DNA from: Aquimarina aquimarini
Lineage (GTDB): Bacteria > Bacteroidota > Bacteroidia > Flavobacteriales > Flavobacteriaceae
DNA: 60,402 nucleotides
Direction: 5' to 3'
Assembly: GCF_900299535.1 (NCBI RefSeq)
Contig: NZ_OMKE01000037.1
Span: 1-60,402, forward strand
Position 1 is the first letter of the stretch; every line of letters begins with the position of its first letter. Below the pieces are notes generated by a model. The model saw nothing but the letters and a program-made list of their open reading frames with translations. It was not told the origin of the DNA and ran no database searches. The position numbers and the translations under genes are program-made. Of this stretch, positions 42,377 through 57,300 are shown piece by piece.

Positions 42377-45300
42377 ATGACTATGGAATCTATAGACAAT
42401 ATTTTAAAACTCCTGGAGAAGAAAGCTAACTATAAACAAATATTTTTAGTTTTATTTCTATTTTTTAATGCTACGTTGATGTTTTCTCAACAGGGTTTTC
42501 AGCATCGTGAAAATACTACAGTAAGAGGAGATGTATTAATGGCTGGTAATGCTATTTTGGGATTAACAAATAATCCCCCCAATAGTGCTTATAACATTAT
42601 GGGAACTAGTAATGGTGGTACTAATCGTAATACGGCATATATTGATATAGATGGTGACAATACTACATTTAGTTCTAGTAGTGCTGACTTGGTAGATCCT
42701 AATGTGGGCTGTACAAGTATTGTATCTGCGGGTTTATATTGGAGTGCAAATTATTATTTGGCACGACAAAATTTTCCTAATAATTATTCTAATACTAATA
42801 TTAGTAGTGGTACCAATACACGTACTGTACTTACTATTAACAATACTACTATTGCAGGGGTATATAATGTAAGAAATGATGAGTTTAGTAGTGATAACTC
42901 TGATATAAGATTACGACCAGCTTCTTCTAATTTGGTTGTAGCACAACCCACTAGTGGGTGTGGAATTACCAATGGTGCTGCTTTGGCAGGTAATATTGCT
43001 GTGGTACAAACAGGAGGAGGTTGTTCTGATAGAAATAAAGTGTTAAATGCTCAGGCAGCTGGAGCTATAGGAGTTGTTATAGTAAGTTCTAGTGGTAATT
43101 TACATAGACTTTTGGGGGGAGGAAGTCAAATAACGATACCATCTGTTACAATTGGTAATGATGATATAACTGGTGGTGGAAACTTAATTACACAGCTTCA
43201 GGCTCAAACCAATGTAGTGAATGCAACGCTTTCTACTACAGGGAATGAAGATACAACTAATTTATCTGCAACTGACGTACGTAAATTGGGAACAGCAGAT
43301 TTTCAAAATATTAGATTAGGTTTTGGTCCTCCAGGAAGTGTCACTTATTCTACAGTTCAACCTCAAGTAGGTACATTACCAATTACACTAAGTAGTGGTA
43401 CTGTTGTAAATACGCATCCAGGGGTAATATATGATGGATATAGTAATACGGTATCAAATAATAATGCTAATGCTACAGATAATGTACCATATGTATGTTA
43501 TGCAGATGTTACAAGTATAGTCCAAAATAATGGATATGGTACCTATACAGTTGCTGATATGAAAGCTACATTAGGGGTTACCTCTGGTGTTTCTGGAGCA
43601 GCAGGAGGATGGACCTTGGTTGTTGTTTATCAAGACCCAAGTCCTGCTTCTGTAAATAGATTTATATCTGTTTATGATGGATTTAGAGAAATACAATCAG
43701 GCGCTGCCCCTGTAAATTTACCAATTACTGGATTTACAACATTGCCAGCACCAAATCCTGTAAATGTAAGGTTAGGTTCTGCTTCATTAGAAGGAGACAA
43801 TGGTATTCAAGGAGATAATTTATTAATTCAGAATGCAGGAGGTACTTTTGTACCAATTGTAGATGCTGTTAATCCAAACGGGAATTTCTTTAATAGTTCT
43901 ATATCAGTGGATGGAGCGTATACTACGAATCGTAATCCAGCATCTAGAAATACACTTGGTTTTGATTCAGATATTTTTGATCTGGCTAATAATAGTAATA
44001 GTATTATACCCAATGGTGCTACTAATGCAAATTTTCGATTGTTTACAGCAGGTGATACCTATCAGTCATTTTTGTTAGCGTTTTCTGTAGAGAACATTAT
44101 ACCAGAGCTTAGAATACTTAAAGAAGTGTACAACCCTAGTGACCTATCCACACCTATTAATAATTCTTCAGTTGGATTAGGAGATCAATTGGTGTATAGA
44201 TTACGTGTAGAAAATATTGGTAATGAAGATTACTTAGGTAATGTAATCATTGATGATGAATTACCCGCAAATGTGGATTTATTGAGTGTAGATGGTATTA
44301 ATGTAAGTACGAATCCATCAGGAAACTTAACTTCTATTCCATCCATAAGTTATACAACTTCTGGAATAGGAACGGGAGGTGTACAAACCATACAATTTTC
44401 TATTCCTCCTAATTTACTCACACATAGTGAACCTGGAGCACCAGGTACAGGAGAACTTACCATAGATTTTATTGTACAGTTGGTAGCTACTTGTGATGAC
44501 TTAAGAGATGCATGTTCTGATAGAATAACCAATGTTGCCAGAGGTACTTATAGAGGTATTTTGTCTAATACACTGGTTACTGATGACCCTAGTAGTAGTG
44601 CTCTTTTAGCTTGTGGTAGTACAGATGGATTAGCGACTAACTTTTTAGCAAATGTTGGTGCATGTAGTCAAGACGTTAGTTTTTGTGGTGGAGATCTAAT
44701 TTTGGTAGCAGGAGATGGATATGATGAGTATGTATGGTCGGGACCTGGAGGGTTTTCAACGACTACAACTATAAATACTGTAACTGTACCTGGTGCAGTT
44801 TCAGGAACATATTCTGTGATTAAGAGAGATACCACACCAGATAGTCTAGGTAATGTGTGTATGACACTTACAGAAGAATTTGTAGTGACAGACTTTACTA
44901 TAATAGCACACCCATTACAGGATGATGCAGCGACAGAAAATTTTATAACCTATTATGATGTTTCTAGCGGAGGTTGTAATGTTCCTTTGGCTAAAATAAA
45001 CTTATGCGGAAACCAGCAATATACTGTTGATTCAGGATTTGCTCCTGATAATATTGTTAATATTACTTGGCAAGAACTTACAAACAATAGCTGTTTAGAT
45101 AGAGGTGATAATTGCCCTGCAATTACAGGAGGATGTGATGCCCTAGCAAACTGGACAACAATAGCTACTCCACCAAAAACTACAAGTTATGGATTTACTG
45201 ATCCTGGGGAGTATAGAATAATTGTAGAATTTGAAGGGGGATGTACACAAGTATTTTATTTCGATATTAATAAAAACAATTACCAACCACAAGTTGATGT

Positions 45301-48300
45301 TGTGGATATGGAGTGTAATAATGATGGATCAGTACAGGTAAATAATTTTACAGCAGGTGGAACCTTACGATTTTTGATTAGAGATCAAACGGCTGTAGCA
45401 CCTACTTTACCAGGAGATTTAGGATTATTTACAAACACAGATGGTCTTTTCCCAATTGCTTTTCAAGTAAACCCTTATTTATTTACTGTATATGCGGTTG
45501 ATACAGCTTTCCCAAATTGTATTTATGAGATAGACGGCACAGTACGAGCTTTTCAACCAGTATTCGATGTAGATGCTTTTCATCCTGAATGTGTTGATAA
45601 TACCAATGGAAATGATTTAGGAAGTATCAACATTGAGGTTACAGGAGGTGCTCCTCAATATGAATATCATATTACGGGAGGGCCTGATAATATAGATATA
45701 GTAACAGGTAATAGTGAACTCAATAATGGAGACCATTTATTTACTGGCTTAAAACCAGGAAACTATACTATAGAAGTGGTATCTAATCGTAATCCAGATC
45801 CAGAATGTTTGCATAGTGAAGTAGTAACTATTAATGATGCGCCTGATTTTACAGCAGTAGCTCGTATTATTGCTCCTCCAACCTGTGATACAGGAGCCAT
45901 AGTAGAAGTAATTGTTACTTCTCACGGTCAACCAGGAGCAACAACAGGGCCTTATCAATTTGCAGAACAAGGAGGAGTTTTTCAGAGCCCAGCTTCTGGA
46001 GATCCAATAGATAGATTTGAATTTACACTTCCTACAACAGCAACTGCAGCAGACGAATTTATTTTTGAAGTAAGTGATACTTCTACAAGACTAGGCTGTA
46101 CTATTGAAGCAAGAGTGAATGGCCCAGAACCTTATGTACCTATTGCAATCCAAACGATTACAGTTACAGATCCTGTTTGCCCTACAGACTTAGGAAGAAT
46201 CCAAGTAGAGCTTACTCCAGCATCTGCTGTTACTGGTAGAACATTTATCTATGAATTATTAGATAGTACGGGAACAGTGGTACAAACGATAACAAGTACT
46301 AGTATTGATAGAACATTCCCTAGTGTTGCTGTGGCTACTGGATACACGGTAAGAGTTTCACATAATAATACAACTGATCCTTCAGGCAGTCCAATTTGTC
46401 CTGTAGAAATGGGAACGTATGATATTGATGGAGCGACAGCTGTTGCTTTTGATGCTGCATTAACAAGATTTTTAAGTTGTAATACAGGTATAGATGCAGA
46501 AGCACAGATTACCATTGATAATTTTCAAGGAGGAGTATCAGGTACCTATGAATGGGCTACAAATCCAGCAGGACCCTTTACAACTTTAGTAGGTACTTCA
46601 CTGGTAATAAACGCTACTGGTGTTACAACCGCAACATCATATACAATATATGTAAGAGATCCAAGTGCCCCAGATTGTGCGGTACCTCAATCTGTTGCTA
46701 TACCAGCTCTATTAGATCTTGATAATGTGGTATTGGCAAATGAGAGAGATTCTGATTGTGCAAATCAAACTTTTGTAGGAGATATTTCTGCTTCTCCAGC
46801 GTTGTCTGCTGCAGATGTAGGTAATGCTGTTCAAATTGCATTTACAGTTACTCCAGCACCTGCATCAGGTCCTGCAACATTTAATATAACAACTACTGCT
46901 GGTATTCAAACACTTACTTTTGATAGAAATGTTAATTATACAATTACGGCGGTAAGAAGTGATAATCAATGTGATGCTGAGTTATCATTCAACAGACCTT
47001 TATTACCAGAAATAGATATTACCAGCGCTACAGAAACCAGTGCGGTAACTTGCTTTAATGGTACTGATGGTGCTTTTACATTTAATGTAGCAAACAGCAG
47101 TTCATTCAATTATAGAATAACAGGGCCATCACCAGCAACAACAGTGGTCGCTACTGGAACCTCTGTAACAAGTTCAGTAACAATTGAAAGCCCAGCTACA
47201 CCATTAGCGGTAGGTACATATACCATTACAGTAGAAGACACTAGCCTAACAAGTAATAATTGTACAGATACAACTACTGTTGATATTACAGGTCCACCAA
47301 CAGAACTTACTATTTCTGCTACAGCTACGCCTACAGATTGTGGTGCTAATACAGGTACTATAACTGCGACAGGAAATGGAGGAAGAGGAAGCCATCAATA
47401 TCGACTTGTAGATAGCGCGAGTACAATAGTAATTGATTATCCAAATACCGATAATGAATTTAATGGCTTGGCAGCAGGTACATATACTATCTTTGTTAGA
47501 GATGGTAATTCTTCAGATGCTTGCGAAATATCTACTACAGCCGAGGTAATACAATCTACTTCGCCTACCATTGCAGCGGTAGCTGGAGGAGATGCTTGTG
47601 TAGACAGTGATCCTGCATCACAATGGATAACAATTACACCTAGTCCAACAACAACTGCTGTAGGACCATTTGAATATACATTAACAGGTCCTGTAACAGC
47701 AAACGATGTTCCAGTAACATTTTTATCAACAACACCTCCAGTATCTGCTCCAGCAAATACTTTTGAAATTGATAACTTAATTGCAGGAAACTATTCGATT
47801 ACAGTAACCAATACAGAAACCAATTGTGTATCAGGTGTAGAGAATTTCACAATAAACCCAGAGCTTACTATAACCGCAACACTTGCTAAAGATATAGATT
47901 GTAATTCTGGAGCAAGTATTACGTTTACAGCTTCTGGAGGAAGTACTGTGTATACACAATACGATTTATATAATCCACCTGTACCTCCAGCAACTACGCC
48001 AACTTTGGTACAAGCAAATATAACATCACCACATGCGACAAGTACTCCAGGAGATTATTTGATAGGAGTAACTGATGATGCTGGATGTACTGCGTTCTCT
48101 AATACAGTTACAGTGACACCGTTTGATGCAGTAGTGGCAACATTAACTCCTACGAATCCTTCATGTCCTGGTCTTACCAATCCAGATGGAACCATTCAAG
48201 TTGAAGTAACCGTTGGGCAAGGGCCATTTACTTATGTTCTTGATGGAGATTTAACTACTCAAATAGGGCCTACTGGAGATACGACAGTAACTTTTAATAA

Positions 48301-51300
48301 TGTTGGCGATACTCCAAACCCTCACACCATAACCATTACTGATGGTTCTGGTGGTACACCAGCTTGTACGTTTAATTTTACAACAACACTTACAGATCCT
48401 AATCCAATTGTTCCAACAATTAATATAGAAAGAGATTTAAGTTGTGTGGCTCCGACCGATGCGATTATTCGTATTTCGGGAGTAATAGGAGGTTCAGGAA
48501 GCTGGGCATATACTTTGGATCCATCAGCTGGATATACAAATATTACGACATTCCCAGTAGATATCCCAATTAGTACAGATGCAACATATACCGTACATGT
48601 AGCAAATCAAGGTTCACCAGAAACCTGTTCAGTGGCTACAAATGTTACTATAGAAGCTGTAACAGAAATAACAGATCTTAGTTTTGCAGCGACTCCCGTT
48701 CAATGTACTGCAATTACTTCTAACGTTACAGTAACACCTACAATAGTAGGATCTGGTAGTGTTATAGAATATGAAATCACTTCACCTGCACCAGTAGGGC
48801 CACAAGCGTCGAATTTATTTAATAATCTTGCTCCAGGAACCTACAGATTTTTAGCAAGAACAGATGATGGTTGTGTGTTTAGTGAAAACTTTATAATAGA
48901 AGATATTGATCAAATCGGCGTAAGTGCAACTCCAGTTAACGAACCTACATGTAATGGAGGTTTTGATGGAGAGTTATCATTTACAGTATCTGGAATAGAC
49001 ATTCCAGCAACCGCAACATATGAATATGAAATTACAGGTGGAACACCTGCAATTATACCTATTACAGCAACGAATCAAACAGCGGTTACTATTCCTACAG
49101 GAGATATATTGCCCGCAGGTAATTATACAATAAGGGTAACCGATGAAGCAACCCTTTGTGAAGTAAGCACAACAGTTACCATTGGTCAACCTGATGTAGT
49201 TAATTTTGATATTGACACAGTGGTTCAGGATTGTGTTACCAACACCAATACAGTTACGATAAGTAACCCTAGAGGAGGTAGTGGAACAGGGTACACGTAT
49301 ACGTTAAGTAACTCAGGAGGAACATTAGTAGGACCAAGCAGACCTGCAAGTGATCCATATTTGAACGTTCCTAATGGAACAGGGTATCAACTTGTTGTAA
49401 CAGATAGTAATAGTTGTATTTCGGCTACACAAACTTTAGATATTAATCAATTGCCACAACTTACAGCAACTTTAGATGCTGCAAGTTCAGACTTTTGTTT
49501 GGATGATGGAGCAATTAATTTTACTGTAGATATTGATGCTGTTAATGCAGGGACATCTCCTTATACTTATAATGTTACTTTGGGTGGTGTTGTGGTAATT
49601 CCAGATACGAATGTTCCTGGACCTTCATTTACAACTTCACCTAATTTGACAGCGCCAGGAGATTACATAATTACTATTTTTGACACCAATGGATGTCCTA
49701 CCTCTATAACTGTTCCAACAGTTGAGGAACCAGTTCAATTACAGGTAACTCCAGTTTCTGATATTACTTGTGATGCATTAGGTAATCCAGTAAATGCAAC
49801 ATTCTCTTTAGCGATTCCAGCATCAAACCCTGGATATGCACCTTATACTATTGATGTTTCTTTTGATGGAGGAGCTTTTGCAAATCATTTAACTGCAGCT
49901 ACTCCACCATTTACCAATTATACAGCTACTTCTGGAGCAGGAACTTATACTTTTAGAGTTACCGATGCAAGAGGATGTACGTTTACGACACTTCCATTTA
50001 ATGTTACAGACCCTGTTGCACCAACAGTGACAGATCCAGATGTTAATCTAGATTGTTCTGGAGATACAGGAACTGTTGTAATTACAGTAACAGGCACTGA
50101 AACACCATATGAAATTGATTTCAATGGGGCAGGATTTGTAACCATTACAGGCACTCAAATTACGTTTCCTAACCTAGCTGGTGATGCAGGTGATGCTGAT
50201 CCAACCACAAATACATCTACTTATAACTATACGGTTAGAAGTAGTAAAGGATGTTTATACCCAGGAAGTGTGAATGTAAATCAACCAGCATTAATTGAAG
50301 AAGTAAGCAGAGTAGAAACTCCTGTAACCTGTGGAGGTTCAGGTACTGTGACCGATTTAGGTGCGATAGATCTAGAGATTGCTGGAGGAACAGCGAACTA
50401 CACTTATACTTTAGTTACAGCTGCTAATTTCTCTGTTAGGCCATTAGTGCCAGCAACTACTGCAGTTACAACGCCAAACCCAACAACTACAGGAACAACT
50501 GTTCGTTTTGAAGGATTAGATTTTGGTCAATACTTCATCTTTGTTACCGATGCAAATGGATGTACTGATAATGCTCCATTTGGACCATTTAATATTTTCT
50601 CACCTCCTAATGATCTGGTTCAGAACATTACAGTTTCTGCAACTTGTCCAGGGGGAGTAACATTCGAAATTGATGTTCAGGGTGGTTCAGGTGTTACACC
50701 ACCAACAAACCCACCTCCAGGATTTGATATTCGTATTGTAGGAGAGCCTTCACCTGGATTAGGAGATTTTGTACCATTAGACGATAGTGTTGGAGGAGCT
50801 ACAGTAGTAGATGCAAATACTCCAATTCGAGATCATACTTATACAGGTCTGAGTTTTAATAGAACGTATACATTAGAAGTAAGAGATAATGCAACAGGAT
50901 GTTTATATCAGGAAATGGTTCCTGCTCAAAACCCTCCGTCTTCTCCTATTATAATAAACGATGTGGTTACCAATGTAAGTTGTAACGAAACACCAGCATT
51001 AGATGATGGAAGTGTTACATTTGATGTTTCTGCATACGGTGCTACAGTAACAGAAATATCATGGGAAGTATTTAATGCTTTCACCAACGTAAGCCTTGGA
51101 GCCGCGTTTACAGGTTCTGATAACTCTACACCTGGTCCTGCAATACCTAATGTTCCAGTTACTATTAATAATTTACCACCAGGTGAATATTATGTAGCTA
51201 TACAAGAAGTTGATGGTACGCAATGTCCGACCAGATATGATTTCTCAATTGATCTTCCAGAGCCATTAACTTCAATCGCTACCAACCAGACACCTGCAAA

Positions 51301-54300
51301 TAGTTGTGGGACTAATGCTCAAGTGATTATGAATACTAACGGAGGAACGCCATTTGCAACACCTCCTGCTGATGGATATAGATATGAAGTAGTACCTACG
51401 GGTGCTGGAGATCCTGGAGTTTATCCTTTAACAAGTAATGTAATTGACTTAGGAAATACAGTTCAAACTTTAGATATATGGGCAGCCGATTCAAACGGAT
51501 GTAGTTTTGGGCCAATTACGGTGACAACTGTTGTTAATCCGTTGCCAACAGTTACAGCTTCGTTTATAGATGATTGTGCTTATGATAATACAAACGTAAT
51601 AGATATCGATGGAACAGGTCTAGGAACATTGACATACCAATTAGGCGCAGGAACTCCTGTCGCTGGTAGTATTGACAATAATAACCACCAATTCATTGTT
51701 TCTGCACCAGGAACATATACTATTACAATTACAGATGAATCTGGATGTACAAATACAGATACAGTAACGGTTTACATACCACTACAAATAAGTCCAGAAT
51801 TTACCACTGCACCTGATTGTAATACGGCTAATGGAGTAATTGATGCAACAACTATTGTTTCAGGAGCTGCACAAGGTACGTTGACGTATGAACTACAAGA
51901 TAGTACAGGTACAGCTACAGGTAATACAACAGGTGATGCTTCAGGAATATATACAGGAGTTGCTCCAGGAAGCTATATTGTAGAAGTAACAGATGACGGT
52001 AGAGGAACAACTCCTTTCTGTTCATTTACTGCTCCAGTAAGTATAGAAGCTCCAGAAGAACCCGTATTAGTTCCAGAAACTACTTTTGTTAGCTGTATAG
52101 GAAATACTGATGGAGTAGTTACTGCGGCATTAACACCAGCTTCTACAGATTCAGATCCAACGGTGGTTTATGAATATAGAATTACAGCTTCAACCTCTGC
52201 AACACCAGCAGTGGTTCCAACTCCTTATCAAACGGATCCAGTATTCTCAAGTTTGGATAATGGAACTTATACGGTAGAAGTTAGAGCTACGAAACCAAAT
52301 GGATCATTAAATGTATTTTGTTTTGATACAGAGGATTATATTATAAATGATCCAACTGCGGTATCAGCAACAATTTCATCCACAAATTACTCATGTCCTG
52401 CTGGAACAGAAAACGTACCTGTTATTACAATAGATAATATTTCTGGTGGAACAGGATCCACCTATACTATTTCTTATACGGTAGATGGTACTCCAGTTGT
52501 AGCATCTCCAGTAGATCCTACAACTTTGGATACTGATCCTGCAGCTGGTATTCAGATCGTTGCGGTTATACCTGGAGATTATATATTCACAATATATGAT
52601 AGTAACAACTGTCCTACAGTACAGCCAACAGAAACCATACCTGTTTTCCCAGAAATTACTGACCCAACAGTGGTTAGAGATACTTCTGCAACGAATAATG
52701 GAGAAATTTCCTGTGATAATGGTGAAACAGTTACAGTTACTATAACTGGCGGAGTAGGACCATTTAATTTTGTAGAAACTAGTGGAGCTGTACCTGCTCA
52801 AAATGGTATCGTTGCAGGAACAGGAGATACAGCTGCTCCAGGTGTTCAAACTGTGGCAACTTTTGTGTTACCATCAGTAGGAACTTACCAGTTTACCATA
52901 ACAGATACAGACGCTAACGGAGCTTGTCCTGTAGATTCACCAACATATAGAGTTGATCCATTTGATTCTATTGAGGCAAGTGCGGTAGAAGCTACTCCAG
53001 TAAATTGTAATGGAGCCTCTACAGGTGAACTTGATTTGACTGTATTAAATTATACTGGAGATTTCGATTTTAGAGTTGTAAATACAACTACAGCAGCAGT
53101 AGTTACTTCAGGAAGTATTACTGCTCCATTTACAAATCCAGTTCGTATAGGATTACCTGCAAATGGAGTGCCAGCAGGTACATATGTAGTAGAGGTTGAA
53201 GCATTAGCTGCGCCTTTCTGTGATACTACTACAGATCCATTTACGATTACACAACCAGAACTATTAACATTAGCAATTGATGAGAACATTAATGCTAATT
53301 GTAATGAAGATGCTAGAGTAACAGTTTCTGTAACTGGAGGAACAGGGCCTTATACCTATAGAGCAGATGATGATGGTATTGCTCCATTCTTATTTGAAAC
53401 AACTACTGCTAATACTACTGAAACATTCTTGTTACCAGCAACAATCGCTGGAACTACATATATAATAAGTGCTATTGATACTAATTCTTGTACATCAACA
53501 CCAGTTTCTATTAATGAAACTGTGTTTAGAACAGGAGACCCAACAGTAGACTCAGTAACTTGGACAGATTCTTGTGTGTTTGATGATAGCTATACCATAC
53601 GAGTGGTTGGTACTAGTAATGTACCAGTAATAGCTCCAGCTACTAATGCGTTAACTTTTGAAATAGGTGCTGTGGGTAGTGGTCAAGTAGCAGGAAATGT
53701 GAATGGAACTACTCATGACTTTACTGTAACTACACCAGGAACATATACCGTAAGAGTGTATGATGAAAATGGTTGTGTATCTACTGATGAAACAATTACT
53801 ATAGTACCAGAGTTAACCATTAGTGCTACGTTTACAGGAACACCAGAATGTAGAACAAGTGTTAATGGACAGATTACTGCGACGGTTACAGGAGGTTCGG
53901 ACTTTGTTGCCAACCCAGGTAACTTTATTTTTACACTAACAGGTACAGATAGTAGCGGAACACCAATTGCTCCAATTGTACAAACAGGTGCAGGTGGAAA
54001 TATATTTAACAGCGTTACTGCTGGTTCTTATACTGTAATTGTTACCGATAGTAATGTACTTCCTGCAACTGGTTCAGGATGTTCTGCAAATGATTCAGTT
54101 TCTTTACCTATACCTGTACTACCAAGTATTACAGCCGTAGGAGAAGCAGTTTCATGTATAGGAGATAGTGATGGTAGAGTAGTTATTACTCTTGATCCAA
54201 CTACAGATGATGGACAACAATATACATATCAATTATTTGTAGATGCTGGAGGAGGTGTTCCAGGAGCTCAAGTAGGAACAGATCAAATTGATAATCCTGT

Positions 54301-57300
54301 ATTTACGAATGTTCCTGTTGGAAACTATGTAACAGTTATCCGATCTAGTAGTCTTTGTGAAGAGCAAGCTACGGCCAATGTGCCAAACGCAACTCAGGTA
54401 ACAGCCAGTGCTAATGTTGGAAATTATACGTGTACGGGAACTAATGAAAATTTCCCAACCGTAACAGTTACCATTCAGGATGGTACTCCTGCATATAGTA
54501 TTACCTACACAACACCATCAGGTGTAGTAGTTACAGATACAAATATTACGGATGCAGATGCAGTAGCTGTTGGAGTACAGTATGAATTTACAGCCGATGA
54601 AAATGGTACCTATGATATTAATGTTACTGATAGTAAAGGTTGTGCATTAGTAGCAATCGTACAGGCCATAATAGATCTACCAATTATGGAAGATCCTACA
54701 GTAACGCAAGATACCGCTATCACTTGTCTAGTAGATGAAGAGGTAACAGTAAGTGTAACAGATGGAGCGGGTCCATTTAACTTTGAAGTAGTTAGTGGTC
54801 CTGTTGCAGTAGCACCACAAAATAATGTGCCTGCTGGAACTGCTGATAATCCAGGAACACCTGCTATAGAAACCAATGCGACGAATACAACATTTACTCT
54901 TACTGATGTAGGTCTATATATATTCAGAATTACAGATCAAACAACAGGTTGTTTTGTTGAGGTAGATTATCGTATAGACGCATTTGACAATATAGAAGTT
55001 CGTGCCGAAGAAGAAAGTAGAGAAACCTGTTTTGGTGCAGATGATGGTAGAGGAGAACTATTTATTCTAGGATATGCTGGTGCATTTGATTATACAATTG
55101 TAGATGCATCTGGTAGCACTGTATATGATAGTGCTGTCGCTGGAACTACAGAAAATACTGATCTAGATGTGAATACAGAGGACAATTTTGTTATACCTCG
55201 TGCTACAGAACCTGGATTAGGTATTGGTAATTATACAGTAAATATTACTCAGAACGGCATACCAAATTGTACAGGTACAGCCAACTTTACGATTTCTGGT
55301 CCTACAAATAATTTCAATATTGTTTTAGACCCTGGTAATCTAGACGAGACTTGTAGCCCTGGATCAGATGGTTCTTTCTTAGCTAGTGTAACGGGTGCAC
55401 AAGGAACAGTTACTTATACCTTGGCTTTACCAGCTACTCCAGCAACAATAATAGAGACAAATACAGACGGTGTTTTTGAGGGGTATGCTGCAAATACATA
55501 CTTAGTGACTGCTATTGATGATATGGGTACATTTACTTGTTCTGATTCTGATACTATAATAATAGATGCCCCAGCAAATGATGTTGCCATTACTGCAATA
55601 CCTGATAGTAGTGTAAGTTGTTATGGAGCTCAAGATGGTATAATTACTGTTACTGCAAATGGTAGTGATGGGCCTTTTGAATATACACTTACTCCAGCAG
55701 GAGAAACAGAAGGTGCTAGACAAGATTCTAATCAGTTTACTTTATTAGCACCAGGAACATATACCGTTACTGTTTATGATAGCCTTAATTGTAGTAATAC
55801 TACTCCAGCTGTTATTAATGAACCTGCTGAGGTTACAGTTAACTTTAGTGCTACTTTGGTAGATTGTACGGGTAACCCTAATCCTACAGTGGATGTTACA
55901 GTTACTGGTACTAGTAGTGTAGCGATCACAGAATATGTAGTATTAAATATTGCAGATCCATTAAGTCCTGTGGAATTGCAAAGAAATGGTACAGGAACAT
56001 TTACATTACCAGTAGGTGATTATCAGTTCTATGTTATTGATGCCAATGGATGTCAGTCTCAACCATCGGGAGCATTACCAGTAATTGCGATTCCTGATGT
56101 AGAAATTACACTAGATACTAGATTTGCATTTGTAAATTGTAATGGAGCTGCAAATGGTATAATTAATGCCAATGTTACTGGAGGTACAGGAGCATATACA
56201 TATACGCTTAGTGCAGTTGGTAATGTGTTGACAGATGGAACAGCATTTACACCAATAATACAATCTAATAGCGAGTTTAGAAACTTAGCTCCTGCAAATT
56301 ATATCTATACAGTTAATACAGATAGAAGTTGTTCTGATAGTGAATCATTTACTATTATTGATCCACCATTGTTTGAACCAGTATTTTCATCAGAGAATGT
56401 AACTTGTGAAGGATTGGATAATGGTTTAATTAGAATTGAAGCCATAGGAGGTACTCCTCCATATTCTTTTGCAATTGACAATGGAGAGTTTTTAAATGAT
56501 GGCTCTGATGGAGCAGAAGATGGTGTATTTGTATTTGATGAATTGGCACCAGGAATGTATAATGTAATTGCTCAAGATGCTTTAGGGTGTAATGAAATTA
56601 GAGATATTGAAATTCTAGAACCAAATCCATTGATGGTAAGTCCTGATGGAGACCCAACACCAGAAACATGTTTTGGTGATTCTGATGGGCAAGTTACTAT
56701 TATTATTACAGGAGGTACTGCTCCTTATGAGACCAATATAACCAATAATGATGCTGATTTTGTACAGGATATGTTTACTTATACTGGTTTACCAGGAGGT
56801 ATTACCACTATCTATGTAAGAGATGCAAATAACTGTAGAATTGATTTACCAGTAAATATTCCAGCTGGTGTAATGTTGAATGCTACTTTAGTTCCAAGGT
56901 TAGAATGTCCTGTAAGAGATGAAAATGATCCGTCTGTTATTATACAAGGACCTAGATATTTTGTAGACTTTGAGACATTTGAAAATTCTATAGATACAGA
57001 TATTATTTATACTCTTACTGGTGTTAATGGTACAGTTAACCCTGCCCAGAATGTTAACCTTGAAGGTAGATTTGAGGTAAATCCAGGAGAATATGAAGGT
57101 ACTATGGAACACTCAGGTGGGTGTATAGTTGATGTGGGTAGGATTGTTATAGAAGAATATATTCCTTTAGCTATCCCAGTAGCAGAAATGACTAATAATC
57201 CTGAAGATCCTAATGAATATGAAATTGTAGCTTCTGGAGGAAGAAGATTTGAGAATAATCCTTTCTATTCGTTCTCATTTACTATTTTACCTGATGGAAT

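Noticed and set aside
45749..55723. Several minus-strand frames inside the giant adhesin gene
   Set aside because: They are short, Ser/Tyr/Cys or Val/Thr-biased shadows of the repeat codons, without conserved features.
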